Translations under genes and position numbers: made by a program
The notes under the pieces: generated by a model
The model's input: only the letters and a program-made list of their open reading frames with translations
Database searches by the model: none
Told to the model about the DNA's origin: nothing
Part shown: positions 51,392-60,173 of the stretch, one piece after another
Layout of the letters: the number at the start of each line of letters is the position of its first letter
How positions within the stretch are numbered: position 1 is the first letter of the stretch
NCBI RefSeq assembly: GCF_000422825.1
Contig: NZ_KE383928.1
Coordinates: 508,930 to 572,929 of the forward strand
Source of the DNA: Nocardioides insulae DSM 17944
GTDB taxonomy: Bacteria > Actinomycetota > Actinomycetes > Propionibacteriales > Nocardioidaceae
DNA: 64,000 nucleotides
Reading direction: 5' to 3'

Positions 51392-54300
51392 TCAGACGTT
51401 GCGGCGGTAGGCGCCGCCGACCTCGAAGAAGGCCTCCGTGATCTGGCCCAGGGAGCAGACCCGGGAGGCGTCCATCAGGACGGCGAAGATGTTCTCGCCC
51501 GAGATCGCGGCCTTCTTCAGCCGGGAGATCGCCTCGGTGGCCTCCACGGAGTGCTCGGCCTGGAAGCGGCGAACCCGGTCGAGCTGACCCTGCTTCTCCT
51601 CGTCGGTGCCGCGGGCGAGTTCGACCGTGTCGGGGGACGCCGAGGCGTCGGGACGACGGAAGGTGTTGACCCCGATGATGGGGAGCGTGCCGTCGTGCTT
51701 GCGCTGCTCGTAGAGCATCGACTCGTCCTGGATCTTGCCGCGCTGATAGCCGGTCTCCATCGCGCCGAGTACGCCGCCCCGCTCGGAGAGCCGCTCGAAC
51801 TCGCAGAGCACGGCCTCCTCGACCAGGTCGGTGAGCTCGTCGACGATGAAGGATCCCTGGAGGGGGTTCTCGTTCATCGCCAGGCCCCACTCGCGGTTGA
51901 TGATCAGCTGGATCGCGAGGGCGCGCCGCACCGACTCAGCCGAGGGGGTGGTGACCGCCTCGTCGTAGGCGTTGGTGTGCAGCGACTGGGCGTTGTCGTA
52001 GATCGCGCACAGGCCCTGCAGGGTGGTGCGGATGTCGTTGAAGTCCATCTCCTGGGCGTGCAGGGAACGGCCGGAGGTCTGGATGTGGTACTTCAGCTTC
52101 TGGGAGCGCTCGGAGCCGGCGTACCTCTCCTTCATCGCGACCGCCCAGATCCGGCGGGCGACCCGGCCGATCACGGTGTACTCGGGGTCCATCCCGTTGC
52201 TGAAGAAGAACGACAGGCTGGGCGCGAAGTCGTCGATGTCCATCCCGCGGGCGAGGTAGGACTCGACGTAGGTGAACGCATTGGCCAGGGTGAAGGCCAG
52301 TTGCGTGATGGGGTTGGCCCCCGCCTCGGCGATGTGGTAGCCGGAGATCGACACCGAGTAGAAGTTGCGCATCTGCTGCGCGATGAACCATTCCTGGATG
52401 TCGGCCATGCAGCGCAGGCTGAACTCGGTGGAGAACAGACAGGTGTTCTGGCCCTGGTCCTCCTTGAGGATGTCGGCCTGCACCGTGCCGCGGACGGTCT
52501 GCAGGGCCTCGGCCGGGTCGATCCCACGCTCGCGGGCCTGGTCGATCACGGTGTTGAGGAAGAACGCCAGGATCGTCGGGGCCGGCCCGTTGATGGTCAT
52601 GCTGACGCTGGTGGTCGGCGCGAGCAGGTCGAAGCCGTCGTAGAGCGCCTTCATGTCGTCGAGCGTGGCCACGCTGACCCCGCTGGTGCCGACCTTGCCG
52701 TAGATGTCGGGGCGCTCGTCGGGGTCGCGACCGTAGAGGGTGACGCTGTCGAACGCCGTCGAGAGGCGGGTGGCCGGCTGCCCCTCGGAGAGCAGCTTGA
52801 AGCGGCGGTTGGTGCGGAACGGGTCGCCCTCGCCGGCGAACATCCGGGCCGGGTCCTCGCCGGTCCGCTTGTGCGGGAAGACCCCGGCGGTGAACGGGAA
52901 CCGGCCCGGGAGGTTCTCCCGGCGCCAGAAGCGCACCAGCTCGCCGTGGTCCTGATAGCGGGGTACGGCGACGCGCGGCACCCGGTTGCCGGACAGGCTC
53001 TCCCGGCCCTCGTCGGCGTCGTAGGCCGCGACGGTGGCGGGCCACTCGTCGATCTCCTCGCTGAGGTCGCGGGGAAGGTCGGCCCGGGCCTGGGCCGCCA
53101 CCGTCCCCGCCTCGGGCACCTCGGCTGCGGCGATCTCGAGCGCCTGCGCGCGGCGGGCGGAGGTCGCGAGCTGCTCGGTCTGGGTGTGGTAGCCGCGGAC
53201 GGTGTCGGCGATCTCGGCCAGATAGCGGATCCGCTCGCCGGGCACCAGCGGATTGCTGCCGCTGGAGTGGCGCACGTCGACGTGGGGGAGCGTGCCCTCC
53301 TCGAGTCGCAGGCCGCCCCCGGTGCCGTCCTCGGATCGCGCCTCGGCGAGGAGGCCGGTCAGGTGCTGGTAGAGCGCGGTGACCCCGTCATCGTCGAAGT
53401 GGGCGGCCGAGGTGCCGAAGACCGGCATCTCCTCCGGCCTGGAGCCGAACGCCTCCCGGTTGCGCACCAGCTGGCGGCCCACGTCGCGCATCGCGTCGAG
53501 GGCGCCGCGCCGCTCGAACTTGTTGATCGCGACCACGTCGGCGAAGTCGAGCATGTCGATCTTCTCCAGCTGGCTGGCCGCGCCGAACTCCGGCGTCATC
53601 ACGTACAGGCTGGTGTCCACGAAGGGCACGATCGCGGCGTCGCCCTGGCCGATGCCGGGGGTCTCGACGATCAGCAGGTCGAACCCGGCGGACTTCACCA
53701 CGGTGAGGACGTCGCTCAGGTGCTCGGGCAGTTCGTGGGCGCCACGGGTGGCCAGGCTGCGGAAGAAGACCGGGCTCTCGCCGTGGGTGGAGATCGAGGA
53801 GTTCATCCGGATCCGGTCGCCCAGCAGGGCACCCCCGCCCTTGCGACGGGTGGGGTCGACCGCGATCACCGCGACGCGGAGCTTGTCCTGCTGGTCCAGC
53901 CGGAGGCGACGGACCAGCTCGTCGGTGAGGCTGGACTTGCCCGAGCCACCGGTGCCGGTGAGCCCGAGGACCGGCACCGACGCGGTCTCGGCAGCCTGCC
54001 GCAGACGGTCCATGAGATCGGGGGGCAACTGCCCCTCCTCGGCACCCGTGATCGCACGGGCCAGGGCGGTGCGATCGCCCGCGATCACCTCATCGGCCCC
54101 GACCTGGCGCTGCTCCCAGAGGTCGACGTCGAGCTCCCGGACGACGGAGTTGACCATGCCGGCCAGGCCCAGTCGCTGGCCGTCCTCGGGGGAGAAGATG
54201 GTGACGCCGCGCTCGCGCAGCAGCGCGATCTCCTCGGGCACGATCACGCCGCCACCGCCGCCGACGACCCGGATGTGCCCGGCGCCGCGCTCGCGGAGCT

Positions 54301-54559
54301 GGTCGACGAGGTAGCTGAAGTACTCGACGTGGCCCCCCTGGTAGCTGCTCACCGCCACCCCGTGCGCGTCCTCCTCGATGGCGGCGTCGACCACCTCCTG
54401 GACGCTGCGGTTGTGTCCGAGGTGGATCACCTCGCAGCCCTGGGACTGGAAGATCCGCCGCATGATGTTGATCGAGGCGTCGTGGCCGTCGAAGAGGCTG
54501 CTGGCGGTCACCAGTCGGATGTGGTGGTGGGGAACGTGCAACTCGGGGTGCTGGGGCAT
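51392..54559 (-). CDS. icmF: Fused isobutyryl-CoA mutase (B12-dependent)
   Basis: A 1055-aa IcmF. Residues about 10-150 bind adenosylcobalamin (SLFDGHDASINIMRR with His26 as lower ligand, GCEVIHLGHNRS). Residues about 195-410 are the MeaB-type GTPase chaperone (P-loop GTGGSGKS 202-209, DPTRRKGGGALLGDRIRMN). The C-terminal half is the mutase barrel (RRFKLLSEGQPATRLSTAFDSVTLYG, YHIAEAGANPITQLAFTLAN). It interconverts isobutyryl- and n-butyryl-CoA, and possibly other branched acyl-CoAs. ATG 54559 has GGAG 6 nt upstream; an in-frame TTG 54598 adds 13 residues. A MarR gene is upstream in the same direction. Confidence 0.95.
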   Translation of the reverse strand: MPQHPELHVPHHHIRLVTASSLFDGHDASINIMRRIFQSQGCEVIHLGHNRSVQEVVDAAIEEDAHGVAVSSYQGGHVEYFSYLVDQLRERGAGHIRVVGGGGGVIVPEEIALLRERGVTIFSPEDGQRLGLAGMVNSVVRELDVDLWEQRQVGADEVIAGDRTALARAITGAEEGQLPPDLMDRLRQAAETASVPVLGLTGTGGSGKSSLTDELVRRLRLDQQDKLRVAVIAVDPTRRKGGGALLGDRIRMNSSISTHGESPVFFRSLATRGAHELPEHLSDVLTVVKSAGFDLLIVETPGIGQGDAAIVPFVDTSLYVMTPEFGAASQLEKIDMLDFADVVAINKFERRGALDAMRDVGRQLVRNREAFGSRPEEMPVFGTSAAHFDDDGVTALYQHLTGLLAEARSEDGTGGGLRLEEGTLPHVDVRHSSGSNPLVPGERIRYLAEIADTVRGYHTQTEQLATSARRAQALEIAAAEVPEAGTVAAQARADLPRDLSEEIDEWPATVAAYDADEGRESLSGNRVPRVAVPRYQDHGELVRFWRRENLPGRFPFTAGVFPHKRTGEDPARMFAGEGDPFRTNRRFKLLSEGQPATRLSTAFDSVTLYGRDPDERPDIYGKVGTSGVSVATLDDMKALYDGFDLLAPTTSVSMTINGPAPTILAFFLNTVIDQARERGIDPAEALQTVRGTVQADILKEDQGQNTCLFSTEFSLRCMADIQEWFIAQQMRNFYSVSISGYHIAEAGANPITQLAFTLANAFTYVESYLARGMDIDDFAPSLSFFFSNGMDPEYTVIGRVARRIWAVAMKERYAGSERSQKLKYHIQTSGRSLHAQEMDFNDIRTTLQGLCAIYDNAQSLHTNAYDEAVTTPSAESVRRALAIQLIINREWGLAMNENPLQGSFIVDELTDLVEEAVLCEFERLSERGGVLGAMETGYQRGKIQDESMLYEQRKHDGTLPIIGVNTFRRPDASASPDTVELARGTDEEKQGQLDRVRRFQAEHSVEATEAISRLKKAAISGENIFAVLMDASRVCSLGQITEAFFEVGGAYRRNV

Positions 54560-54583
54560 CGATGCTCCGTCGTACTCAGGGAT

Positions 54584-54604
54584 TACTAGGAAGTCCAACT
54601 AAAT
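54584..54604. promoter_or_regulatory. Candidate MarR operator before icmF
   Basis: The AT-rich near-palindrome TACTAGGAAGTCCAACTAAA (54584-54603) lies 24 bp ahead of the icmF ATG. Its arms TTTAGTTGG and TTACTAGGA match at most positions. MarR-type proteins bind sites like this, and a marR gene is immediately upstream. Confidence 0.5.
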
Positions 54605-54715
54605 CAAGAGTACGGTGCCCGTCCGGATCGCAACAGGGGTGACCGGCCGGTAGTTCGACAGGCGCCGCGACCGCGCAAGGGGGAGAGCCGCCGACGCCGC
54701 GTTGTTCGTCCGGGT

Positions 54716-55207
54716 TCAGTCGTCGACCGGGTCGCCGGCCCCGGCGCGGAAGTCGTTGAGCAGGTCGGTCAGGCGGGCCACCTCATCGGTGGCGAGCCCG
54801 GGGCGGGCGAACACCTCGGCGTTGAGACCGACGGTCGCCTCCTCGACGATCTTGCGGCCCGCCTCGGTGATCTCGGCAAGCACGATCCGTCGGTCCTGCT
54901 CGCCGCGGCTGCGGACGACGTACCCCTGCTTCTCCAGCCGGTCGACGGCGGAGGTGACCGAGGTGGGGTGCACCTGGAGCAGCGAGCCGAGGCGCGTCAT
55001 CGGGAGGGCACCTGCCCGGGTGAAGGCGAGCAGGCGTAGCACCTCATAGCGCGCGAAGGTGAGACCCAGCGGCCGGAGCACGGCATCGATCCGCTCGAGG
55101 AGCAGCTGGTGGGCGCGGAACACCGAGGTCACCATCGCCATTCCGTCGGCGGCCTCTGCCCAGCCGTGGGCGGTCCATTGACGACGGGCCTCCCGGATCG
55201 GATCCAT
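54716..55207 (-). CDS. MarR-family transcriptional regulator
   Basis: A 163-aa winged-helix regulator: LGLTFARYEVLRLLAFTRAGALPMTRLGSLLQVHPTSVTSAVDRLEKQGYVVR is the core HTH and wing, with DRRIVLAEITEAGR as the wing strand. ATG 55207 is preferred because TACCCT sits 6 nt upstream on this strand (leaderless). It lies 156 bp upstream of icmF in the same orientation and is the natural candidate to repress it, probably releasing DNA on binding an acyl-CoA or acid ligand. Confidence 0.92.
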   Translation of the reverse strand: MDPIREARRQWTAHGWAEAADGMAMVTSVFRAHQLLLERIDAVLRPLGLTFARYEVLRLLAFTRAGALPMTRLGSLLQVHPTSVTSAVDRLEKQGYVVRSRGEQDRRIVLAEITEAGRKIVEEATVGLNAEVFARPGLATDEVARLTDLLNDFRAGAGDPVDD

Positions 55208-55302
55208 GGTGCCAGGGTACGGCGGGCGACACCGTGCGCATCGCTCCGGCACGCGGCTCTGGCGCCCGGTGGCAGCGGCCCCCGACAGGCCCCGGCAGGT
55301 CC

Positions 55303-55335
55303 CGACCGGCCCGGCCGAGATCGGCGGGCCGGCCG
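55303..55335. terminator. Terminator of the ectABC operon
   Basis: Stem 55303-55313/55325-55335 (one mismatch) with an 11-nt loop lies 24 bp past the ectC stop on the minus strand. Confidence 0.65.
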
Positions 55336-55358
55336 AGGCCTGCTGCTGGTCGGCCGGG

Positions 55359-55778
55359 TCAGCCGACCGGTTCGGTGGCGGCCTCCGGCTCGGTGATCAG
55401 CGGGTAGACGCCGTCCTCGTCGTGCACCTCGCGACCGGTCACGGGCGGGTTGAAGGTGCAGATCAGCCGCAGGTCCGTGGTGGCCGTGACCGTGTGCCGG
55501 TCGTGCTTGTCGAGCAGGTAGCACATGCCGTCGCGGATCTGGTGGGTCTGACCGGTCTCGCGGTCGAGCAGTTCGCCCTCGCCCTCGACGCAGTAGACGG
55601 CCTCGATGTGGTGGGCGTACCAGAACTCGCTGCTCGTGCCGGCGTAGATGTTGGTCTCGTGGAAGGAGAAGCCGACACCCTCGCGCGCCAGCACCATCCG
55701 TCGGCTGCGCCAGTGACCGTCCTCGGACCGGATGTCGCGCTCGGTGTCGTCCAGCTTCTCCAGGTAGGTGACCTTCAT
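55359..55778 (-). CDS. ectC: Ectoine synthase
   Basis: A 139-aa cupin that cyclises N-gamma-acetyl-diaminobutyrate to ectoine. Typical EctC segments: GVGFSFHETNIYAGTSSEFWYAHHIEAVYCVEGEGEL with the iron-binding Glu/His positions and GMCYLLDKHDRHTVTATTDLRLICTFNPPVTGREVHDEDGVYP. The C-terminal tail is normal in length. It is the last gene of ectABC. No ectD (ectoine hydroxylase) follows, so the product is probably ectoine and not hydroxyectoine unless ectD is elsewhere. Confidence 0.97.
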   Translation of the reverse strand: MKVTYLEKLDDTERDIRSEDGHWRSRRMVLAREGVGFSFHETNIYAGTSSEFWYAHHIEAVYCVEGEGELLDRETGQTHQIRDGMCYLLDKHDRHTVTATTDLRLICTFNPPVTGREVHDEDGVYPLITEPEAATEPVG

Positions 55779-55807
55779 TGCTCTCTCCTTCTCGTCGGTA
55801 CCGTCGT

Positions 55808-57112
55808 TCAGCGGGCCGTGCCGAGCACCTCGGCCACCGAGTCCGCGATGATCCGGGTGCCCTCGGCCAGGTCCTCGGCGGTGATGGTGAGCGCCGGCAT
55901 CACCTTGAGCACCTCGCTCTCGGGGCCGGAGGTCTCGACCAGTAGCCCGCGGCGGAACGCTGCCTGGGCCACCCGGCCGGCGACCTCGGGGTCGGGGAAG
56001 GCCACGCCGGTGAGTAGGCCGCGTCCGCGCACCTCGGCGCCGTCGTACTGCTCGGCCACGGCGGTGAGGTCGCGCCGCAGCTCGGCACCGCGCTCCCGGA
56101 CCTCCTTGGCGAAGACGTCGTCGGACCAGAACCTCTCCAGCGCGGCCGTGCCGGTGACGAAGGCGGCGTTGTGCCCGCGGAAGGTGCCGTTGTGCTCACC
56201 GGGCTCCCAGACGTCGAGGTCGGGTCGGATCAGCACCAGCGCCATCGGCAGCCCGTAGCCGGAGATCGACTTCGACAGGCAGACGATGTCGGGGACGATC
56301 CCTGCCTCCTCGAAGCTGAAGAAGGTGCCGGTGCGTCCGCAGCCCGCCTGGACGTCGTCGACGATCAGCAGGATGTCGTGGGCGCGGCACAGGTCGCTGA
56401 GGGCCCGCAGCCACTCCAGCCGGGCGGCGTTGAGTCCGCCCTCGCCCTGCACGGTCTCGACGATGATCGCCGCGGGCTTGTCCACGCCGGACCCGGAGTC
56501 CTCCAGGACCCGCTCGAGCCACAAGAAGTCCTCGGTGGTGCCGGAGAAGTAGTCGTCGTAGGGGATCTTGGAGGAGTTGGTGAGCGGGATCCCGGCGCCG
56601 CGGCGCTTCATCGAATTGCCGGTGACCGACAGCGAGCCCAGCGTCATGCCGTGGAAGGCGTTGGTGAAGGACAGGATGTGCTGTCGGCCGGTCACCTTGC
56701 GGGCCAGTTTGAGCGCCGCCTCCACGGCGTTCGTGCCGGTCGGTCCGGGGAACATCACCCGGTAGTCGAGCTCCCGCGGCTCGAGGATCAGATCCTGGAA
56801 GGCGGTGAGGAAGTCCCGCTTCGCGCTGGTGTACATGTCCAGCGAGTGCAGGATGCCCCCGTCACGCAGGTAGTCCAGCAGCGGCTCGAGGAGCTCGGGG
56901 TGGTTGTGGCCGTAGTTGAGCGCGCCCGCGCCGGAGAAGAAGTCGAGGTACTCCCGGCCGTCCTCGGTCTGGATCCGGGGGCCGGCGGCCCTGGTGAACA
57001 CGGCCGGCCAGCTGCGGCAGTAGCTGCGCACCTCGGACTCCAGCGACTCGAAGATCGAGGTCGCGGCGTCGGTCGGTGAGGTGGCGGGCGAAGACGTCAT
57101 GGTTTGGGACAT
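55808..57112 (-). CDS. ectB: Diaminobutyrate-2-oxoglutarate transaminase
   Basis: A 434-aa class III aminotransferase that makes L-2,4-diaminobutyrate from aspartate semialdehyde, the first ectoine-specific step. PLP Lys281 lies in [31 protein letters not shown] and [16 protein letters not shown] are the cofactor segments. ATG 57112 has AGGAAGG 4 nt upstream. It is separated from ectA by 110 bp with an 11-bp tandem repeat and a short GGGTAC/GTACCC hairpin (57137-57154). Confidence 0.97.
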   Translation of the reverse strand: MSQTMTSSPATSPTDAATSIFESLESEVRSYCRSWPAVFTRAAGPRIQTEDGREYLDFFSGAGALNYGHNHPELLEPLLDYLRDGGILHSLDMYTSAKRDFLTAFQDLILEPRELDYRVMFPGPTGTNAVEAALKLARKVTGRQHILSFTNAFHGMTLGSLSVTGNSMKRRGAGIPLTNSSKIPYDDYFSGTTEDFLWLERVLEDSGSGVDKPAAIIVETVQGEGGLNAARLEWLRALSDLCRAHDILLIVDDVQAGCGRTGTFFSFEEAGIVPDIVCLSKSISGYGLPMALVLIRPDLDVWEPGEHNGTFRGHNAAFVTGTAALERFWSDDVFAKEVRERGAELRRDLTAVAEQYDGAEVRGRGLLTGVAFPDPEVAGRVAQAAFRRGLLVETSGPESEVLKVMPALTITAEDLAEGTRIIADSVAEVLGTAR

Positions 57113-57184
57113 GGAACCTTCCTGGCAGCCGGGACGGGGTACGACGACGTACCCGCGCCGACCGCATGGGGACAGTGGTCAGTC

Positions 57185-57235
57185 GTGCGTCTGGTGTGCG
57201 TCTGGTGTGGATCAGGCGTGCGTCAGGCGTGCAGC
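57185..57235. repeat. Four and a half tandem 11-bp repeats over the ectA stop
   Basis: Units start at 57185, 57196 (both GTGCGTCTGGT), 57207 (GTGGATCAGGC), 57218 (GTGCGTCAGGC) and 57229 (partial). The ectA stop codon (57223-57225, minus strand) lies inside unit 4. Confidence 0.85.
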
Positions 57236-57756
57236 GGCCCGATGCGGAACAGAACTTCCGCGTCGTGGCCGTCCGGGAACAGCGGGGCGGCGAAGAGTTC
57301 GCTGCGCTCCAGGAGCGCTCCCCGGCTGGTCGCGAAGGAGGAGAACAACGCGATCGAGGCCGCGTTGTCCGCGGTGATGGTGGTCTCCAGGTGGGAGAAC
57401 CGGTCACCGTGCCGGTCGACGATCTCGGCCAGCATCCGGCGGGCGAGGCCGCGGCCGCGGTGCCGCTCGTCGACGGCCACCTGCCAGATCATGAGCGTCT
57501 CGGGCCGGTCGGGTCGGGCGTAGCCGGTCACGAAGCCGGCCGGTTCGTCCCCGACGGTCGCGACGACGGAGGTGGCCGCGAAGTCCCGTGCCCACAGCAG
57601 GTAGGCGTAGGACGCGTTCACGTCGAGCACCCGTGAATCACGGGCCAGCCGCCACATGGCGGCTGCGTCCCCGAGGGCGGGGGCGCGGAGATCGACCTGA
57701 GCGGTCGAGGTAGAGGTGGACGTTCTGCCAGTCATGTCATGGTCAGGCATCGGCAT
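57223..57756 (-). CDS. ectA: Diaminobutyrate acetyltransferase
   Basis: A 177-aa GNAT acetylating L-2,4-diaminobutyrate at N-gamma. ALGDAAAMWRLARDSRVLDVNASYAYLLWARDFAATSVVA is the EctA-specific front, with acetyl-CoA loop ERHRGRGLARRM and LETTITADNAASIALF. Starts at 57756, 57750 (both ATG) and 57735 (ATG) are possible; a TAGGTT -10 lies just before 57756, so the true start may be 57750 on a nearly leaderless message. First gene of ectABC, divergent from an SDR gene. Confidence 0.95.
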   Translation of the reverse strand: MPMPDHDMTGRTSTSTSTAQVDLRAPALGDAAAMWRLARDSRVLDVNASYAYLLWARDFAATSVVATVGDEPAGFVTGYARPDRPETLMIWQVAVDERHRGRGLARRMLAEIVDRHGDRFSHLETTITADNAASIALFSSFATSRGALLERSELFAAPLFPDGHDAEVLFRIGPLHA

Positions 57757-57882
57757 GGGAACCTAACAGGGCCACCCCTCCGGCACGCAAGGTCACCCCC
57801 GCCGGATTGTGAGGCATCTGACATCCTCGGCACCGGGGTGGCACGCCTCGCGGTCACCCCTTCGTCTGCCGAGGAGGAGCCC

Positions 57883-58698
57883 ATGAGTGCACGACTGGAC
57901 GGCAAGGTCGCCTACATCACCGGGGTGGCCCGAGGACAGGGACGCGCGCACGCCGTACGTCTGGCCTCGGAGGGTGCCGACATCGTCGGGATCGACCTGG
58001 CCGGGCCGCTGCCCGGCGTCCCCTACGACTCGCCCACGCCCGAGGACCTCGCCGAGACCCAGCGGCTGATCGAGGCCGAGGGGAGGCGCGCGATCCTGGT
58101 CCAGGGAGATGTGCGCGACCTCGCCGCGCTCAAGGAGCTGAGCGCCCGGGCCACCGCCGAGCTCGGTGGCCTCGACATCGTGGTGGCCAACGCCGGCATC
58201 TGCATCCCGACCGCCTGGGACGCCGCCACCCCCGAGATCTTCGGCGATCACCTGGACATCAACGTCACCGGCGTGTGGAACACCGTGATGGCCACCGCCC
58301 CCGCCCTCATCGAGCGGGGCGGCGGCTCGATCGTCCTGGTCAGTTCCTACGCCGGCAAGAAGGTGCAGCCGTTCATGGTGCACTACACGACCAGCAAGCA
58401 CGCCCTGGTCGGCATGACCCGTGGTTTCGCGGCCGAACTCGGCCGGCACCACGTCCGGGTCAACAGCATCCACCCCGGCGGCGTGAACACGCCGATGGGC
58501 TCGGGCAACATGCAGGGCGCCCTGGCCGCAGCCGCCGAGACCAACCCGAGCCTGATGGGGATGGGTACGCCGTTCGTGCCCAAGTGGGCCGCCGAGCCCG
58601 AGGAACTGGCCGGCCTGGTCGCCTATCTGGTCAGTGACGAGGCGTCCTACATCACCAGCGAGCACATCAGCCTGGACGGCGGCATGCAGTACTTCTGA
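57883..58698 (+). CDS. Mycofactocin-coupled SDR-family oxidoreductase
   Basis: A 271-aa SDR with the pattern of the mycofactocin-dependent subfamily: VAYITGVARGQGRAHAVRLASEGADIVGIDL, then an insert (PYDSPTPEDLAETQRLIEAEGRR) before VQGDVRDLAALKE, and VVANAGICIP. Catalytic Ser is in VLVSSYAGKK and Tyr/Lys in HYTTSKHAL. These enzymes hold NAD(H) tightly and exchange electrons with mycofactocin. GAGGAGGAGC is a strong ribosome site for ATG 57883. No mycofactocin biosynthesis genes are in this window. Confidence 0.85.
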   Translation: MSARLDGKVAYITGVARGQGRAHAVRLASEGADIVGIDLAGPLPGVPYDSPTPEDLAETQRLIEAEGRRAILVQGDVRDLAALKELSARATAELGGLDIVVANAGICIPTAWDAATPEIFGDHLDINVTGVWNTVMATAPALIERGGGSIVLVSSYAGKKVQPFMVHYTTSKHALVGMTRGFAAELGRHHVRVNSIHPGGVNTPMGSGNMQGALAAAAETNPSLMGMGTPFVPKWAAEPEELAGLVAYLVSDEASYITSEHISLDGGMQYF

Positions 58699-58762
58699 CG
58701 CCCGCCGGTCCGAGCGCCCGCCGGGAGGGCCGGTCGTCACTCCCGGCTCGGTGCTGGTCGGG

Positions 58763-58790
58763 TGAACCGGTCGTCCGCGCGTACCGTGGA
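58763..58790 (+). promoter_or_regulatory. Candidate ECF (SigL-like) promoter
   Basis: TGAACC (58763-58768) and CGTGGA (58785-58790) are 16 bp apart, 37 bp before the sigma gene. This resembles the SigL-type promoter of mycobacteria (TGAACC, then CGT-rich -10) and suggests autoregulation. Confidence 0.5.
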
Positions 58791-58826
58791 GAGGGCGGAG
58801 GTGGCGGTGCGCAGAGGGAGCCGACC

Positions 58827-59354
58827 GTGACACGCGCCCGAGGGCCGACCGAGGCCGAGCGGGATGCGGCGGTGCTGCGTGCCCTGCACCGGGACCATGC
58901 GGGCGCGTTGTGGGGGTTCGTCGTCCGGCTCACCGGCGATCCGGCGCGGGCCGAGGACGTCGTCCAGGAGACCATGCTCCGGGCCTGGCGGCACGGTTTG
59001 GCCGAGGACGAGCGCGGGTCGGCGCGGGCCTGGCTGTTCACCGTGGCGCACCACCTGGTCGTGGACCAGGCAAGGAGCGCCCGGGTCCGGCACGAGACCC
59101 TGGTGGAACGGCTGCCCGAGCTTCCGATCTCGGACCGGGTCGAGGCGCTGTTCGAGTCACTGCTGGTCGGTGACGCCCTGCGCACCCTCACCCGTGAGCA
59201 CCTGGAGGTCGTCGTCCGGGCCTACTACGGCCGGCATTCGGTCGCGGAGATCGCGGCCGAACTCGGGATCCCGGCCGGCACGGTCAAGTCGCGGCTGCAC
59301 TACGGCCTGCGTGCGCTCCGGCTCGCTCTGCAGGAGCGGGGGGTGACCCGATGA
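58827..59354 (+). CDS. ECF sigma factor, SigL/SigK-like
   Basis: A 175-aa sigma factor with regions 2 and 4 only. Region 2: LWGFVVRLTGDPARAEDVVQETMLRAWRH with RAWLFTVAHHLVVDQAR. Region 4 HTH: HSVAEIAAELGIPAGTVKSRLHYGLRALR. It redirects RNA polymerase to promoters such as the one proposed upstream. GTG 58827 has a weak GGAG. Its stop overlaps the anti-sigma start (ATGA at 59351-59354), the usual coupling that keeps the pair balanced. Confidence 0.93.
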   Translation: MTRARGPTEAERDAAVLRALHRDHAGALWGFVVRLTGDPARAEDVVQETMLRAWRHGLAEDERGSARAWLFTVAHHLVVDQARSARVRHETLVERLPELPISDRVEALFESLLVGDALRTLTREHLEVVVRAYYGRHSVAEIAAELGIPAGTVKSRLHYGLRALRLALQERGVTR

Positions 59355-60121
59355 GTGCCGAGGGGAACGGACGTGACCCGCATGCGGAGTACGCCGACCT
59401 GGACGGTGCCTACGTGCTCGGGGCGTTGTCCCCGGGCGAGCGGGAGGGATTCGAACGCCACCTGAGCGGATGCGCCGAGTGCCGGCGCTCGGTGAGCGAG
59501 CTGACGCCGCTTCCCGGGTTGCTCTCACACCTGGAGCCCGCGGACGCGCAGTTGCTGCTCGACGACCCGGGCGGGGGCCGCCAGGACCTCGGGCCGCCCG
59601 CCGGTCTGGAGGAGCGACTGCTCGATGCGGCCGAGGCCGAACGCGAGTCGTCCGGGCCTCGGAGCCGGCGGCGGTTGGTCCTGGCGGGCGTGATCGCCGC
59701 CCTGGTGGCGGCAGTGGCGGCAGCGGCGCTCGTCGTACCGTTCGACGTGGACGAGGGCTCCACCGACCAGGCGCCGACGATGAGTGTCGAGTTGCGGCCG
59801 CGGGCGGCCACCTCGCTGAGCGCGGAGGTCGCCCTCACCGGGATGCCGTGGGGCACCAGCGTGGAGATGACCTGCACCTATCCGCAGGGCGACCCGGCGT
59901 CCTATCGCGGATCGGGCGGCGACTACGCCGGCGGGCGTGCCTACCGTCTGGTCGTCCTCACGGCCGACGGCCGACGCGAGGTCGTGTCGCGCTGGCGGGC
60001 GGGCCCGGGGGACACCGTGCGCACCAGCGGTTCCTCCGACCTCGGGGTGGAGGAGATCCTGCGGCTCCAGGTGCGTGTCGGCGCGAGCGGCCGGGTGCTG
60101 CTCGCGGCTCCGACGGGGTGA
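59351..60121 (+). CDS. Anti-sigma factor with ZAS zinc motif
   Basis: A 256-aa membrane-anchored anti-sigma factor. The zinc anti-sigma motif His37-x3-Cys41-x2-Cys44 (HLSGCAEC) lies in the N-terminal cytoplasmic part, one transmembrane helix spans about 109-130 after RSRRR, and an extracytoplasmic beta-rich domain (residues 140-256, similar to the RskA/RslA C-domain) follows. It should hold the sigma factor until an envelope or redox signal releases it. Coupled to the sigma gene by ATGA. Confidence 0.92.
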   Translation: MSAEGNGRDPHAEYADLDGAYVLGALSPGEREGFERHLSGCAECRRSVSELTPLPGLLSHLEPADAQLLLDDPGGGRQDLGPPAGLEERLLDAAEAERESSGPRSRRRLVLAGVIAALVAAVAAAALVVPFDVDEGSTDQAPTMSVELRPRAATSLSAEVALTGMPWGTSVEMTCTYPQGDPASYRGSGGDYAGGRAYRLVVLTADGRREVVSRWRAGPGDTVRTSGSSDLGVEEILRLQVRVGASGRVLLAAPTG

Positions 60122-60173
60122 ACCGCAGGGGGTCGGGTCTCGTGTTGGGAGTCCCGCACGAGAGGACGACGCC

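Noticed and set aside
51383..54589. A 1068-codon open frame on the + strand opposite icmF
   Set aside because: The minus strand encodes a complete IcmF with all motifs. The + product is a Val/Leu/Asp/Gly-rich mirror with no recognisable domain.
54560..54715. Cobalamin riboswitch before icmF
   Set aside because: The 156-bp gap is too short for the riboswitch plus promoter, and I found no B12-box-like sequence. Protein regulation by MarR is more likely.
55208..55358. A missing ectD (ectoine hydroxylase) downstream of ectC
   Set aside because: Only a terminator hairpin and then marR on the same strand lie in this direction; no dioxygenase remnant was seen.
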